This document shows, piece by piece, positions 1 through 10,275 of a DNA stretch of 64,000 nt. The stretch is from Streptacidiphilus jiangxiensis (GTDB lineage Bacteria; Actinomycetota; Actinomycetes; Streptomycetales; Streptomycetaceae). The DNA lies in the NCBI RefSeq assembly GCF_900109465.1, contig NZ_FOAZ01000004.1:124001-188000 (forward strand), given 5' to 3'. The notes beneath the pieces were generated by a model, which was given only the letters and a program-made list of their open reading frames with translations, made no database searches and was not told the origin of the DNA. Numbering within the stretch: the stretch's first letter is position 1; every line of letters starts with the position of its first letter. A program made the translations under genes and the position numbers.

Positions 1-1
1 C

Positions 2-367
2 ACCCAGAGCCGCGGTTGCCGGGGTGTCGCCATCGCCCTCTATCGGGATGCGGCCGGTGACGAGTTCGACCTCGACGTGTTCAGCATGAACGACCCACAG
101 GACGCGGCCCACCTCGTCTTCGCCCTCGGAGCGAACCCCACCGACGACGAGGTGGTGGTGCAGGTTCCGCCCGCGAACTCCGGGCTGCGGGCGCTGCCGG
201 CGGACAGCGGCCTCGTGCAGGCGTTCGCCGGGACCAAGCGCCTTGCGGTCGTCGGTCTCGCCCAGTGGTCGGACGGACGTTCGAGGGACTTCCAGGCGCT
301 GACCGACAAGCTCTCGCCGCTGCTGGACGCGGTGACCAAGGAGGCGGGTGGCCATGCCGGTGCGTGA
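2..367 (+). CDS. Hypothetical protein, 5' end outside window
   Basis: The frame is open from the first bases of the window to a TGA at 365-367, so the N-terminus is missing; 121 residues are visible. The visible part is an acidic alpha/beta sequence with no motif I can name. It contains DLDVFSMNDPQDAAHLVFAL and ends in a GGHAGA tail. Its 3' end overlaps the start of the next gene by 14 nt, so the two are probably cotranscribed and translationally coupled. Codon use (G/C third positions) is normal for the window. I cannot assign a function. Confidence 0.65.
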   Translation, partial: TQSRGCRGVAIALYRDAAGDEFDLDVFSMNDPQDAAHLVFALGANPTDDEVVVQVPPANSGLRALPADSGLVQAFAGTKRLAVVGLAQWSDGRSRDFQALTDKLSPLLDAVTKEAGGHAGA

Positions 368-1013
368 CGGAGCGCAGGGTGGTCCGGGGCTGGTCACGGC
401 CGACGATCTGGCGCACGGGGTCGCCCTGACCGTGGCCATGCTGCGGCAGCCCGCCGCCCTGGAGGCGGACTGGAGCCGTCCCGCCGGATCGCTCACCTGG
501 GACTGCTGGGAGACCGCCGAGCATCTGGCCGACGACCTGTTCGCGTATGCGGCCGAACTCGGGTCCCCGGTGGGGGCCACTCCGGAGCCCGTGCCGTTCG
601 TGTTGGCCCGCACCGCTCCGGACAAGCCCAGGAGCACGATCTTCGCGCAGCGGGACGCCGGGCCGTCCGGGCTGCTCCGGGTGCTGGAGTCCTGCGGAGC
701 GCTGCTCGTCGCCATGGTGCGGACCGCTCCGCCCGAGGCCAGGGCGTTCCACGGGTTCGGAATCGCCGACGCCGAGGGCTCGGCGGCCATGGGGCTGGTG
801 GAGACGCTCGTCCACGCCGACGACCTCGCGCAGGGGCTCGGGATTGCCTGGGAGGCTCCGGCGGACCTCTGTGCCCGGGTGCTGCACCGACTCTTCCCGG
901 ACGCCCCGGGCGGCTTCGCGCCCTGGCCGACGCTGTTGTGGGCCGCCGGCCGCGGTGAGCTGCCGGGGTTGGCCCGGCAGGAGTGGTGGCGCTGGGACAG
1001 CTCGGTGCGGTGA
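354..1013 (+). CDS. DinB/mycothiol-dependent maleylpyruvate isomerase-like protein
   Basis: The protein of 219 residues resembles the four-helix DinB / MDMPI superfamily of metal-binding, often mycothiol-dependent enzymes. The visible signatures are an N-terminal helix with TWDCWETAEHLADDL and a second metal-ligand segment ETLVHADDLAQGLG. These two His-containing helices match the positions at which the family binds its metal. An AAGGAG-type ribosome site at 338-343 lies 10 nt before ATG 354 and favours that start over GTG 348. The gene overlaps the end of the preceding frame. The substrate is unknown; mycothiol dependence is an inference from the family and the actinobacterial host. Confidence 0.6.
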   Translation: MPVRDGAQGGPGLVTADDLAHGVALTVAMLRQPAALEADWSRPAGSLTWDCWETAEHLADDLFAYAAELGSPVGATPEPVPFVLARTAPDKPRSTIFAQRDAGPSGLLRVLESCGALLVAMVRTAPPEARAFHGFGIADAEGSAAMGLVETLVHADDLAQGLGIAWEAPADLCARVLHRLFPDAPGGFAPWPTLLWAAGRGELPGLARQEWWRWDSSVR

Positions 1014-1043
1014 GACGGCGAGGCCCGTCGGCCCCCACTGGGT

Positions 1044-1049
1044 TACGGT
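1044..1049 (+). promoter_or_regulatory. -10 box of leaderless phosphatase gene
   Basis: TACGGT ends 7 nt before the ATG at 1057 and no Shine-Dalgarno sequence is present. This is the usual geometry of a leaderless transcript in Streptomyces, where transcription starts at or next to the start codon. No clear -35 box was identified. Confidence 0.5.
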
Positions 1050-1056
1050 GGCCGGT

Positions 1057-1689
1057 ATGGCGCGGCCGAAGCGAATTGTCCTGATCCGACATGGTGAGTC
1101 GGAGGGCAACGTGGACGAGACGATCTACGAGCACGTCCCGGACCACGCGCTCACGCTGACCGCCCGGGGACGGGAGCAGGCCCGCGCGGCCGGTGCGGAG
1201 CTGCGGGCGCTCTTCGGCGTGGAGCGGGTGCAGGTGTACGTCTCGCCCTACACCCGCACCTGGCAGACCCTGGAGCTGCTCGGCCTGGAGCAGGCGCGCA
1301 TGCGCGTGATGGAGGAGCCCCGTCTGCGCGAGCAGGACTGGGGGAACCTCCAGGACGTCGACGACATCCGCAGACAGCGCAAGCTCCGTGACGCGTACGG
1401 GCACTTCTACTACCGCTTCACTCAGGGTGAGTCCGGAGCCGACGCCTACGACCGGGTGGGCGCCTTCTTCGAGACGTTGCACCGCAACTTCCAGCGAGCC
1501 GACTACCCGCCCAACGTGCTGCTGGTCTGCCACGGGCTGCTGATGCGGCTGTTCTGCATGCGGTGGTTCCACTGGAGCGTGGACGAGTTCGAGGTGCTGT
1601 CCAACCCCGACAACGGGGAGATGAGAACGCTCGTTCTGGGGACGGACGGCCGCTATACGCTGGACCGTCCGTTCGACCGCTGGACCTGA
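1057..1689 (+). CDS. Histidine phosphatase family protein
   Basis: The protein of 210 residues belongs to the histidine phosphatase (phosphoglycerate mutase-like) superfamily. The catalytic RHG motif is in IVLIRHGESEGNVDE near residue 10, where the His would become phosphorylated. The second arm is in YVSPYTRTWQTLELL, the proton-donor region in EEPRLREQDWGNLQ, and the second catalytic His in LLVCHGLLMRLF. Length and motif order fit small cytosolic members acting on phosphorylated metabolites. The substrate cannot be told from sequence. The ATG at 1057 is chosen because it directly follows the -10 box at 1044-1049 and begins the conserved first strand. Confidence 0.85.
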   Translation: MARPKRIVLIRHGESEGNVDETIYEHVPDHALTLTARGREQARAAGAELRALFGVERVQVYVSPYTRTWQTLELLGLEQARMRVMEEPRLREQDWGNLQDVDDIRRQRKLRDAYGHFYYRFTQGESGADAYDRVGAFFETLHRNFQRADYPPNVLLVCHGLLMRLFCMRWFHWSVDEFEVLSNPDNGEMRTLVLGTDGRYTLDRPFDRWT

Positions 1690-1736
1690 TCCGCCGGTCC
1701 TGATCTGCTGGTGTCGCACCGGCTAGGAGCCCAACC

Positions 1737-2036
1737 GTGTTCATCGTCACCCTCTCCTACACCGCCCCGATCGAGCAGGTGGATGCGCTCCTGCTGGAGC
1801 ACCGGGCCTGGTTGGACGAGCAGTACGCCAAGGGCGCGATGCTCGCCTCGGGTGCGAAGGTGCCGCGCACGGGCGGCATCCTCCTCGTCGGCGGCCTGGA
1901 CCGGGCCGCCCTGGACGCCCTGCTGGCCGAGGACCCCTTCGCCAAGGGCGGCGTCGCCCACTACGACGTGGTCGAGTTCACCGCGACCAAGACCGCCGAG
2001 TGCCTCGCCGACTACCGGGAGCAGCCGGCGTTCTGA
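1737..2036 (+). CDS. YciI family protein
   Basis: This is a 99-residue, single-domain YciI/YCII-related protein. The family forms ferredoxin-like alpha/beta dimers with a conserved His-Asp pair. The sequence has the typical opening MFIVTLSYTAPIEQVDALL, the H-R-A-W-L-D-E-Q segment that holds the conserved His, and a strongly conserved middle, EDPFAKGGVAHYDVVEF. The GTG start at 1737 has a TAGGAG ribosome site 7 nt upstream. The 3' end overlaps the convergent dapA-like gene by 25 nt. The biochemical role of most members is unknown. Confidence 0.85.
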   Translation: MFIVTLSYTAPIEQVDALLLEHRAWLDEQYAKGAMLASGAKVPRTGGILLVGGLDRAALDALLAEDPFAKGGVAHYDVVEFTATKTAECLADYREQPAF

Positions 2037-2923
2037 AACGCCGTTCGCAGCCGGTCGCGCAGGTCCGGATCGGCCTCGACCAGCGGGGGCCGGACGGGGC
2101 CCGCAGGCAGGCCCGCGTCGGCCAGCAGCGCCTTGGCGGTCACGGTTCCCGGCGCCTCGTCCATCATCGTCTGCACCAGCGGCAGCAGCTGCTGGTGCAG
2201 ACGCAGCGCCTCCGCGTTGTCCCCGCGCGCGTAGGCGTCGAGCACGGCCAGGGTCTGCCGGGGAGCCACATTGGCGACGGTGCTGACGACCCCGACGGCG
2301 CCGATCGCCAGCAGGGGAAGGTTGAGCTCGTCGGCGCCGCAGTAGTAGTGCAGGCCCGTGTCGGCGATGGTCCGTGCCGCTCCGGCGAGGTCGTAGCTGA
2401 CATCCTTGACCGCGACGATCCGCGGATGCTCCGCAAGGGACCGCAGGGTCTCCCCGGACAGCCGGGTCCCGGTGCGGTGGGGGATGTCGTAGAGCATCAC
2501 CGGGAGTGAGACCGCGTCAGCGACGGCGCTCAGATGGCGGCGCACGCCCTCCTGTTGGGGGCGGCTGTAGTACGGGGTCACCACGAGGAGGCCGTCGGCG
2601 CCGGCACGCTCGGCCGCTCGGGCGAGAGCGACGGACTGCGCGGTGTCGCTGGTCCCGACGCCCGCGATCACCCGGGCCCGTCCACCCACGGCCTCGACGA
2701 CGGAGCGCGTCAGCAGGTCCTTCTCCGCGTCGGTGGTGGTGGGCGATTCCCCGGTGGTTCCGCTGAGGACGAGGCCGTCGCATCCGGAGTCCACCAGGTG
2801 CGCGGCGAGCTTCTGTGCGCCGTCGGCATCGAGCGTTCCGTCCGGATGGAACGGCGTCACCATGGCGGTCAGGCAGCGGCCGAGGGGGAGGGCGCGGGAA
2901 CCGCGGAGGCTGGTGTCGTTCAT
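2012..2923 (-). CDS. dapA: 4-hydroxy-tetrahydrodipicolinate synthase (DapA family)
   Basis: The protein of 303 residues is a class I aldolase-fold enzyme of the DapA/N-acetylneuraminate lyase family. DapA condenses pyruvate with aspartate semialdehyde at the first step of the diaminopimelate/lysine branch. The pyruvate-binding segment SGTTGE is near residues 54-59, the catalytic-triad Tyr in LYDIPHRTG is near 145, and the Schiff-base Lys in VAVKDVSYDL is near 173. Length is normal for the family. Streptomycetes usually carry more than one dapA paralogue, and this copy stands alone without other dap genes, so it may serve another pathway. It is convergent with the yciI-like gene. Confidence 0.8.
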   Translation of the reverse strand: MNDTSLRGSRALPLGRCLTAMVTPFHPDGTLDADGAQKLAAHLVDSGCDGLVLSGTTGESPTTTDAEKDLLTRSVVEAVGGRARVIAGVGTSDTAQSVALARAAERAGADGLLVVTPYYSRPQQEGVRRHLSAVADAVSLPVMLYDIPHRTGTRLSGETLRSLAEHPRIVAVKDVSYDLAGAARTIADTGLHYYCGADELNLPLLAIGAVGVVSTVANVAPRQTLAVLDAYARGDNAEALRLHQQLLPLVQTMMDEAPGTVTAKALLADAGLPAGPVRPPLVEADPDLRDRLRTAFQNAGCSR

Positions 2924-3027
2924 GCTTCCAGCCTGAACGGCACCAGCCGTGTAGCACCAGCAATGATTACTGCAGCCAACAGTTCACAGTTGCTCATCGA
3001 TGTGAGGGCTGTGACCCGTGGGGCTCG

Positions 3028-4545
3028 TCATGCGGCTTCAGCATGGGGTGGATCCGAGGAGGTGGGCGGTGCGGGCGGCGGGGCCGGCTGCGCCATCAGA
3101 CCGAGGCGTTGCGGAGGCTTCATCACGAAGAGCGCCATCAGCAGGGCGATACCTGTGAAGACCAGGGACACCTGGAAGGCGGAGGTCATGCCGTGCACGA
3201 AGACCTGGTTCGGATCACGGTGCGGGAACAGCGCCTTGGCCTCGTTCCGCTGGGCGGTCGCGAAGACCGTCACCAGGATGGCCAGTCCGAGGGAGCCGCC
3301 GACCTGTTGGGTCGTGTTGAGCAGGCCCGTTGCGGAGCCCGTCTCGTGCGGGGCCACCCCGGAGACGGCGGTCAGCATCACCGGTACGAAGATGCAGCCC
3401 ATGCCGAAGCCGAAGATCATCGTCGGGCCCAGTACGCCGCCCGCGTAGCTGCTGTGCACGTCCAGCTGGGTGATCCAGTAGGCGCCGCCGTTGATCAGGA
3501 CGGTGCCGAGGATCATGAACGGTTTCGCGCCGAATCGGGTCTGCAGCCGCGCCGAGAGCTGCGCGGCCACGATGATCGAGAGGCTCATCGGCAGGAAGCC
3601 CAGTCCGGCCTGGATGGGGCTGAAGCCGAGGATGTCCTGGATGAACTGGGTCATGAAGAAGAAGATCCCGAACATCGCGGCGGCGAGGCAGAGCATCAGC
3701 ACGTAGGCGCCGGAGCGGTTCCTGTTGCGGAACATTCGCAGCGGGGTGATCGGCTGGGCGGTCCGCGACTCGATCACCAGGAACGAGATCAGCAGGACGG
3801 CGGCCGCGGCGAACGAGGCCAGGGTCCAGACGTCGGACCAGCCGTCCTCGGCGGCGCGGATGAATCCGTAGACCAGCGAGACCATCCCGAGCGTGGAGGT
3901 CAACGCGCCAGGAAGGTCGAACCGGCCGGGGTGGCGTTCGGAGTCGTTGATGTAGAGGGGGGCCAGCAACGCGAGCGCGATGCCGATCGGGACGTTGACG
4001 AACAGCACCCAGCGCCAGGAGAGCCAGGAGGTGAGTATGCCGCCCATGAGCAGACCGATGGCGCCGCCGGCGCCGGCCACGGCCGAGTAGACGCCGAAGG
4101 CACGGTTCCGTGCGGGGCCCTCCTTGAAGTTGGTGGCGATCAGCGCGAACGCCGTCGGGGAGGCGATCGCGCCCCCGATGCCCTGGAGGGCCCGTGAGGC
4201 CAGCAGCATCCAGGACGTGGTGGAGAGTCCGCCGAGCAGCGAGGCGCCACTGAAGATCAGCACGCCGGTGATCAGTGTGGGTCTGCGGCCCAGGATGTCG
4301 CCGATGCGGCCGCCGAGCAGCAGCAGGCCGCCGAAGGTCAGTGTGTAGGCGTTGAGTACCCACGAAAGGCTGGTCGGGGTGAAATGCAGCGCGGTGGAGA
4401 TGTGGGGCAGCGCGATGTTGACGATGGTGATGTCCAACACGACCATCAGCTGCGTGGTCGCGATGACCGCCAGGGAGATTCCGGCATGCTGGCCACGCTT
4501 GGCCTGGGCCGGAACGCTGCGGGTCAGGGTCTTCGAAGTGGCCAC
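3028..4545 (-). CDS. DHA2-family MFS multidrug exporter
   Basis: The protein of about 505 residues has the 14-helix pattern of EmrB/QacA (DHA2) drug:proton antiporters. Motif D1 is in QLMVVLDITIVNIALPHI, motif A is in GGRIGDILGRRPTLI, and motif C-like glycine-rich segments follow (GAGGAIGLLMGG). A GTG at 4545 is preferred over one at 4569 because AGGGGG lies directly upstream of it. The gene is divergent from a TetR regulator; its predicted -10 box overlaps a perfect inverted repeat in the intergenic region. This is the classic arrangement of a substrate-inducible efflux pump. The substrate is unknown. Confidence 0.85.
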   Translation of the reverse strand: MATSKTLTRSVPAQAKRGQHAGISLAVIATTQLMVVLDITIVNIALPHISTALHFTPTSLSWVLNAYTLTFGGLLLLGGRIGDILGRRPTLITGVLIFSGASLLGGLSTTSWMLLASRALQGIGGAIASPTAFALIATNFKEGPARNRAFGVYSAVAGAGGAIGLLMGGILTSWLSWRWVLFVNVPIGIALALLAPLYINDSERHPGRFDLPGALTSTLGMVSLVYGFIRAAEDGWSDVWTLASFAAAAVLLISFLVIESRTAQPITPLRMFRNRNRSGAYVLMLCLAAAMFGIFFFMTQFIQDILGFSPIQAGLGFLPMSLSIIVAAQLSARLQTRFGAKPFMILGTVLINGGAYWITQLDVHSSYAGGVLGPTMIFGFGMGCIFVPVMLTAVSGVAPHETGSATGLLNTTQQVGGSLGLAILVTVFATAQRNEAKALFPHRDPNQVFVHGMTSAFQVSLVFTGIALLMALFVMKPPQRLGLMAQPAPPPAPPTSSDPPHAEAA

Positions 4546-4598
4546 GGTTCCCCCTGGGAGGTGTGCCACGGTGGATGGTTTCGGGAAAAGGCTTGGAA

Positions 4599-4614
4599 TG
4601 AACGGAGGCGTTCA
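4599..4614. promoter_or_regulatory. Candidate TetR operator
   Basis: The perfect inverted repeat TGAACG-GAGG-CGTTCA lies between the divergent exporter and TetR genes. Size and symmetry fit an operator for a TetR-family dimer. It covers the predicted -10 of the exporter, so binding would block exporter transcription. Confidence 0.6.
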
Positions 4615-4640
4615 CTAACGTCGACCCTAGACCCGGACAA
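4612..4640 (-). promoter_or_regulatory. Predicted exporter promoter
   Basis: On the minus strand TTGTCC (4635-4640) and TAGTGA (4612-4617) are separated by 17 nt, a fair match to the HrdB -35/-10 consensus. The -10 box overlaps the right arm of the inverted repeat at 4599-4614. Confidence 0.45.
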
Positions 4641-4687
4641 ATACGGACACAAGACTCAGATGCCGTCAGCTTCGGGGGTGGAGAGGA

Positions 4688-5311
4688 ATGCACAGGACAA
4701 CGCCCCCCGTCCCGTCACCCCCGGTCGCGGTCAGGCGCCGGGGTCGAGCTCTTGAGCAGGCGATCTTCGAAGCCACCCTGGAGCAGCTGATCGCCTCCGG
4801 CTACGCCCGGCTGAGCATGGAGGCCGTGGCCGCGGCCGCGCAGACCGGCAAGGCCTCCCTCTATCGCAGATGGGGGAGCAAGGAGCAGCTGGTGCTCGAC
4901 GCACTGGGCGCCAACCTGCCGCCCACCGGAGCGCCTCCGGACACCGGGGGCCTGCGCACCGACCTCCTGGCCGTGCTCGACCGGCTGCGCACGGCCATGA
5001 GCTCCCGCCCCGGCTGTGCGGCCCGCGCGGTGATCAGCGAGCTGGACCACGAGCGCGCGGCGGCCTTCATCGGCCTGGTCCACCAGCTGATCCTGGACCC
5101 GGCCCACCTGCTGCTCCTGCAGGTGGTGCGGGCGGCGGCGGAGCGCGGTGAGATCCATCAGGAGGCCGCCACGCCGATGGTGCTCGACATCGTTCCCGCG
5201 ATGATGATGTACCGGGCCAAGACCCGGCAGGGGCGCTTCACCGAGGCCGAGGCGCTGGCCCTCGTCGACGAGGTGCTACTGCCGGTCCTGGGATTCACCG
5301 GCCGAGCCTGA
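4688..5311 (+). CDS. TetR family repressor of adjacent exporter
   Basis: The protein of 207 residues has an N-terminal TetR helix-turn-helix at about residues 20-65. Visible parts are IFEATLEQLIASGYARLSM, the recognition-helix region TGKASLYRRWGSKEQLV, and a C-terminal all-helical ligand-binding and dimerisation domain. The start at ATG 4688 follows GGAGAGGA. Divergent orientation to the DHA2 exporter and the operator between them suggest it represses the exporter and probably itself, with release by an exported compound. The ligand is unknown. Confidence 0.85.
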   Translation: MHRTTPPVPSPPVAVRRRGRALEQAIFEATLEQLIASGYARLSMEAVAAAAQTGKASLYRRWGSKEQLVLDALGANLPPTGAPPDTGGLRTDLLAVLDRLRTAMSSRPGCAARAVISELDHERAAAFIGLVHQLILDPAHLLLLQVVRAAAERGEIHQEAATPMVLDIVPAMMMYRAKTRQGRFTEAEALALVDEVLLPVLGFTGRA

Positions 5312-5389
5312 TCCGCCTCGGACGGGGCCAGGTCCGGGTGGGGCCGGGAGGGCAGGATCGTGCCGTTCCGGGGCCGTTAGGCTGAACGC

Positions 5390-6073
5390 ATGCCTGTGGA
5401 TCCGCCCTCCCATTCCGTCGAACGCTCGCTGCGCCGAGCCGGCGCCCAGCTGGTCGCAGGAGTCGACGAGGTGGGACGCGGTGCCTGGGCCGGTCCGGTC
5501 ACGGTCTGCGCCGCGATCACCGGTCTGCGCAAGCCACCCGCGGGGCTCACCGACTCCAAGCTGCTCACCCAACGGCGCCGGGAGGAGCTCGAGCCGCTGC
5601 TGGCCAAGTGGGTCCACGCCTACGCCCTCGGGCATGCCAGCCCGCAGGAGTGTGACGAGCTCGGCATGACCGCCGCCCTGCGCCTCGCCGCCGTCCGGGC
5701 GCTCGAGGCGTTGCCCGAGCAGCCCGACGCGGTCATTCTCGACGGCAAGCACGACTACCTCGGCGGCCCCTGGCGGGTCCGCACGGTGATCAAGGGCGAC
5801 CAGTCCTGCATTGCCGTCGCCGCAGCCTCGGTGATCGCGAAGGTGCGTCGGGATGCGCTGATGGCACAGATGGGGGAGCGCTACCCCGACTTCGCCTTCG
5901 CGGACAATGCCGGCTACCCCTCGCCCGTGCACCGGGCCGCGCTCGAACGGCTGGGGCCGACCGAGCAGCACCGCCTCTCCTGGGCCTATCTGGAGGAGTT
6001 GCCCGAGTGGCGGCACCTGAGGGTCCACCGTGAGCCGGTCGACGCCGGCGAGCAGCTCTCGCTGGGGTTCTGA
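5390..6073 (+). CDS. rnhB: Ribonuclease HII
   Basis: The protein of 227 residues is an RNase HII, which cleaves the RNA strand of RNA-DNA hybrids and removes single misincorporated ribonucleotides. The first catalytic DE(V)GRG motif is in [16 protein letters not shown] near residues 24-30. The central Asp is in [12 protein letters not shown], and the last acidic part is in [12 protein letters not shown] and [12 protein letters not shown]. Length is normal. TAGGCT at 5378-5383 lies 6 nt before the ATG with no ribosome site, so the transcript is probably leaderless. Confidence 0.93.
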   Translation: MPVDPPSHSVERSLRRAGAQLVAGVDEVGRGAWAGPVTVCAAITGLRKPPAGLTDSKLLTQRRREELEPLLAKWVHAYALGHASPQECDELGMTAALRLAAVRALEALPEQPDAVILDGKHDYLGGPWRVRTVIKGDQSCIAVAAASVIAKVRRDALMAQMGERYPDFAFADNAGYPSPVHRAALERLGPTEQHRLSWAYLEELPEWRHLRVHREPVDAGEQLSLGF

Positions 6074-6201
6074 CCGAGCGGCTCTCGCCGGTGTTCTGAC
6101 CTGGCGTCGGCAGCGGTGACCGGCATTCCGGTACCGGTCCGCGATGGCCTGGAGGCGACATCGGGTCTGCTTCCAGGAGACCCGCGCGTGCACGTTCGGC
6201 C

Positions 6202-6921
6202 ATGGAGCTGTCCGACGGGCGAGCCCCCCTATCCGCTGCTCACAGGCAACGAGTAAGCTCTGGGGCGCTGTTCGGCGCCATCCAGTGCGCCGCCAGAAAT
6301 CGTGCCGAGGAGCTGGAGATCCACAAGACCGACTCGGGCCAGGGCGTTCCATCCACCGACGAGACGGACCCGGTAGCCCGCACCGCCGCGACCGCAGTAC
6401 CTTCCCCTACCAGTGTGGCCGCCGCGCCGCGTCCCGGGCCCCGTCCCGGTCCGCCCGCCCGGCGTCCCGTTCCCGGCCCCCCGGCCGGGCCCACGCGCTC
6501 CGCCAAGCCGGGATCCCCGGCCCGCCGGAGCGCCGACGCACTGCCGACCCTGCCGGAGCTTCAGTTGCTTCCGGCTGCTCCCGACACCGCGCTGGACCGC
6601 GCGGACGAGGCGGTCGACCTGTTGCTCGACGCCGGTCGCGCACCCGGGCAGATCCTGGTGCTGACGACCGATGCCGCACACCCGTGGCAGCAGCACGAGC
6701 AGTCCTTCGGCGCGGAGCGCTACTGGGCTCAGCTCGAGGCGGGTGACGACGTCTTCTACGCCTCCGCGCAGGACTGCAGGGCGACGCGCCGCGAAGCCGT
6801 CGTGCTGGCGGTCAACGGCGGGGACACCAGTACCGTCCAGGACGCGCTCGCCGTCGCGCTGGCGCGAGCCACGACGCTGCTGATCGTCTGCGGGGAGACC
6901 CCGCTGCCGGCGCAGCGTTAG
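6202..6921 (+). CDS. Hypothetical protein with proline-rich linker
   Basis: The frame encodes up to 239 residues. The N-terminal half is low-complexity and rich in Pro, Arg and Gly (about residues 60-110). The C-terminal half, about 125 residues, looks folded and contains ILVLTTDAAHPWQQHEQSFG, YWAQLEAGDDVFYA and a final LAVALARATTLLIVCGE. That final segment recalls the last strand and helix of P-loop helicases, but Walker motifs are absent, so I do not claim ATPase activity. The true start is uncertain: the first 35 codons look poorly conserved, and GAGGAG near 6305 suggests a start further in. It follows rnhB and is closed by a hairpin at 6944-6975. Confidence 0.6.
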   Translation: MELSDGRAPLSAAHRQRVSSGALFGAIQCAARNRAEELEIHKTDSGQGVPSTDETDPVARTAATAVPSPTSVAAAPRPGPRPGPPARRPVPGPPAGPTRSAKPGSPARRSADALPTLPELQLLPAAPDTALDRADEAVDLLLDAGRAPGQILVLTTDAAHPWQQHEQSFGAERYWAQLEAGDDVFYASAQDCRATRREAVVLAVNGGDTSTVQDALAVALARATTLLIVCGETPLPAQR

Positions 6922-6943
6922 GGCCTGTCCGGCATGGCCGTCC

Positions 6944-6975
6944 CGGCGGTTCCGGTCCTCGGACCGGAACCGCCG
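6944..6975. terminator. Bidirectional hairpin terminator
   Basis: A perfect 15-bp inverted repeat (6944-6958 with 6961-6975) with a 2-nt gap lies between two convergent genes. Streptomycete terminators often lack the T tract. Confidence 0.7.
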
Positions 6976-7007
6976 AGGCGCTGTGCGAGAAGAGGTCGCT
7001 TCGGGTG

Positions 7008-7670
7008 TCAGTGGGCTACGGCCTGCGCGACCGGGGCGGCCGGCATCAGCGCGGGGCGAGGCCGTGTGCCCTCGATGGCGACCGCCATCGAAGAGAGTGC
7101 GGGTGCGCGTTCTCTACTGGGAAGTTCGCTGACCGTGCTCACGGCGCGACGTGCCCAGGACCCGGCCTGCGGACTGCGTCCACGGCGGTGCTCGCCAAGG
7201 ACCTGCCAGCCCTCCTCGGTCAGCGTGATGTAGGCGCCGCACCGCAGCCCGTGCAGGACCGAGGCGTCCTGGAGGGCCCACATCCAGGCGCCGTCGAGTT
7301 CGGTCCAACCCGCCGGGGTGTCGCGGCACTGCAGGACCACCGTACTGTGCACCGGCGACTGCCGACGCAGGCCGTGCGGGACGACGTGACGCAGATGCGC
7401 GAGCAGGACGTTGCGCAGATGCCAGCCGTCGGTGATCCGCTCCGGGACCACGAAGGAGGCGCCGGCCACGACCCGCCCGTCGCCGGCGAGTACGCCGAGC
7501 ACGGTGACCCCGGGGTGGGGGAGGTGGATGCGGTGCAGCTCGTCCACCACGGATCGGGGGTCGAGCAACGTGGGCAGGCTCGACTCGGCCCAGGTGGTCG
7601 GGTCGACTGAACGCTCCGGTGCCGGGATGCGCGACTCCCCGGACAGCTTGAGGGGATGGCCGATGCTCAA
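7008..7670 (-). CDS. Conserved-looking hypothetical protein
   Basis: The protein of about 220 residues has no motif I can name. The sequence is globular, with alternating strands and helices: PHPGVTVLGVLAGDGRVVAG, LLAHLRHVVPHGLRRQ and HSTVVLQCRDTPAGW. Its final 50 residues are low-complexity. A strong AAGGAGG ribosome site at 7674-7680 points to the TTG at 7670 as start, although the frame is open further upstream. It lies downstream of the recQ-like gene on the same strand with a 215-nt gap, so it may be a separate unit. Function unknown. Confidence 0.6.
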   Translation of the reverse strand: MSIGHPLKLSGESRIPAPERSVDPTTWAESSLPTLLDPRSVVDELHRIHLPHPGVTVLGVLAGDGRVVAGASFVVPERITDGWHLRNVLLAHLRHVVPHGLRRQSPVHSTVVLQCRDTPAGWTELDGAWMWALQDASVLHGLRCGAYITLTEEGWQVLGEHRRGRSPQAGSWARRAVSTVSELPSRERAPALSSMAVAIEGTRPRPALMPAAPVAQAVAH

Positions 7671-7885
7671 GATCCTCCTTCCCCGTGCCCGCGCGCGGGC
7701 ACCTCGCACACCAGCCGTGGACGGAGCGTCTGGCCGGGATACCTGCCAATTCTCACGTGCTCCGCACGGACCGGCAACGGTGATCCCGCCGGAAGTGTCC
7801 CTGCTTCTGGTGATCCGGTGGATAAGTCCCGCTCGGCACGCCGCATGGTCTCCACCGTTCGGCCGTGCTGACGGCCGACAGCGGG

Positions 7886-10096
<2,211 letters not shown>

Positions 10097-10148
10097 GCGC
10101 TCATTGATAGTCGGCGGCGCCGGCAAAGGCGAACCCGGCGCGTCAACC

Positions 10149-10225
10149 TGTGGATAACTGGCCTGCGCGATCAGGACTCACTGGATCGGGTGATCGGGTT
10201 TTCCACAGCCCCCGTGTTGTCCACA
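10149..10225. promoter_or_regulatory. Cluster of three DnaA boxes
   Basis: Three 9-mers match the DnaA box consensus in the divergent intergenic region between the recQ-like gene and the DUF4192 gene. They are TTATCCACA on the minus strand (10149-10157), TTTTCCACA (10199-10207) and TTGTCCACA (10217-10225) on the plus strand. The last is the form preferred at Streptomyces oriC. The cluster could bind DnaA either as a regulator of these genes or as a titration site. Confidence 0.6.
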
Positions 10226-10275
10226 GATTCGGGGCGGTCCGCACGCGACGCCTTGCCTTTCGACACGCTCGCCGC

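Noticed and set aside
2979..2994. Short inverted repeat CAAC-N8-GTTG upstream of dapA
   Set aside because: Four-base arms are too short to support an operator call.
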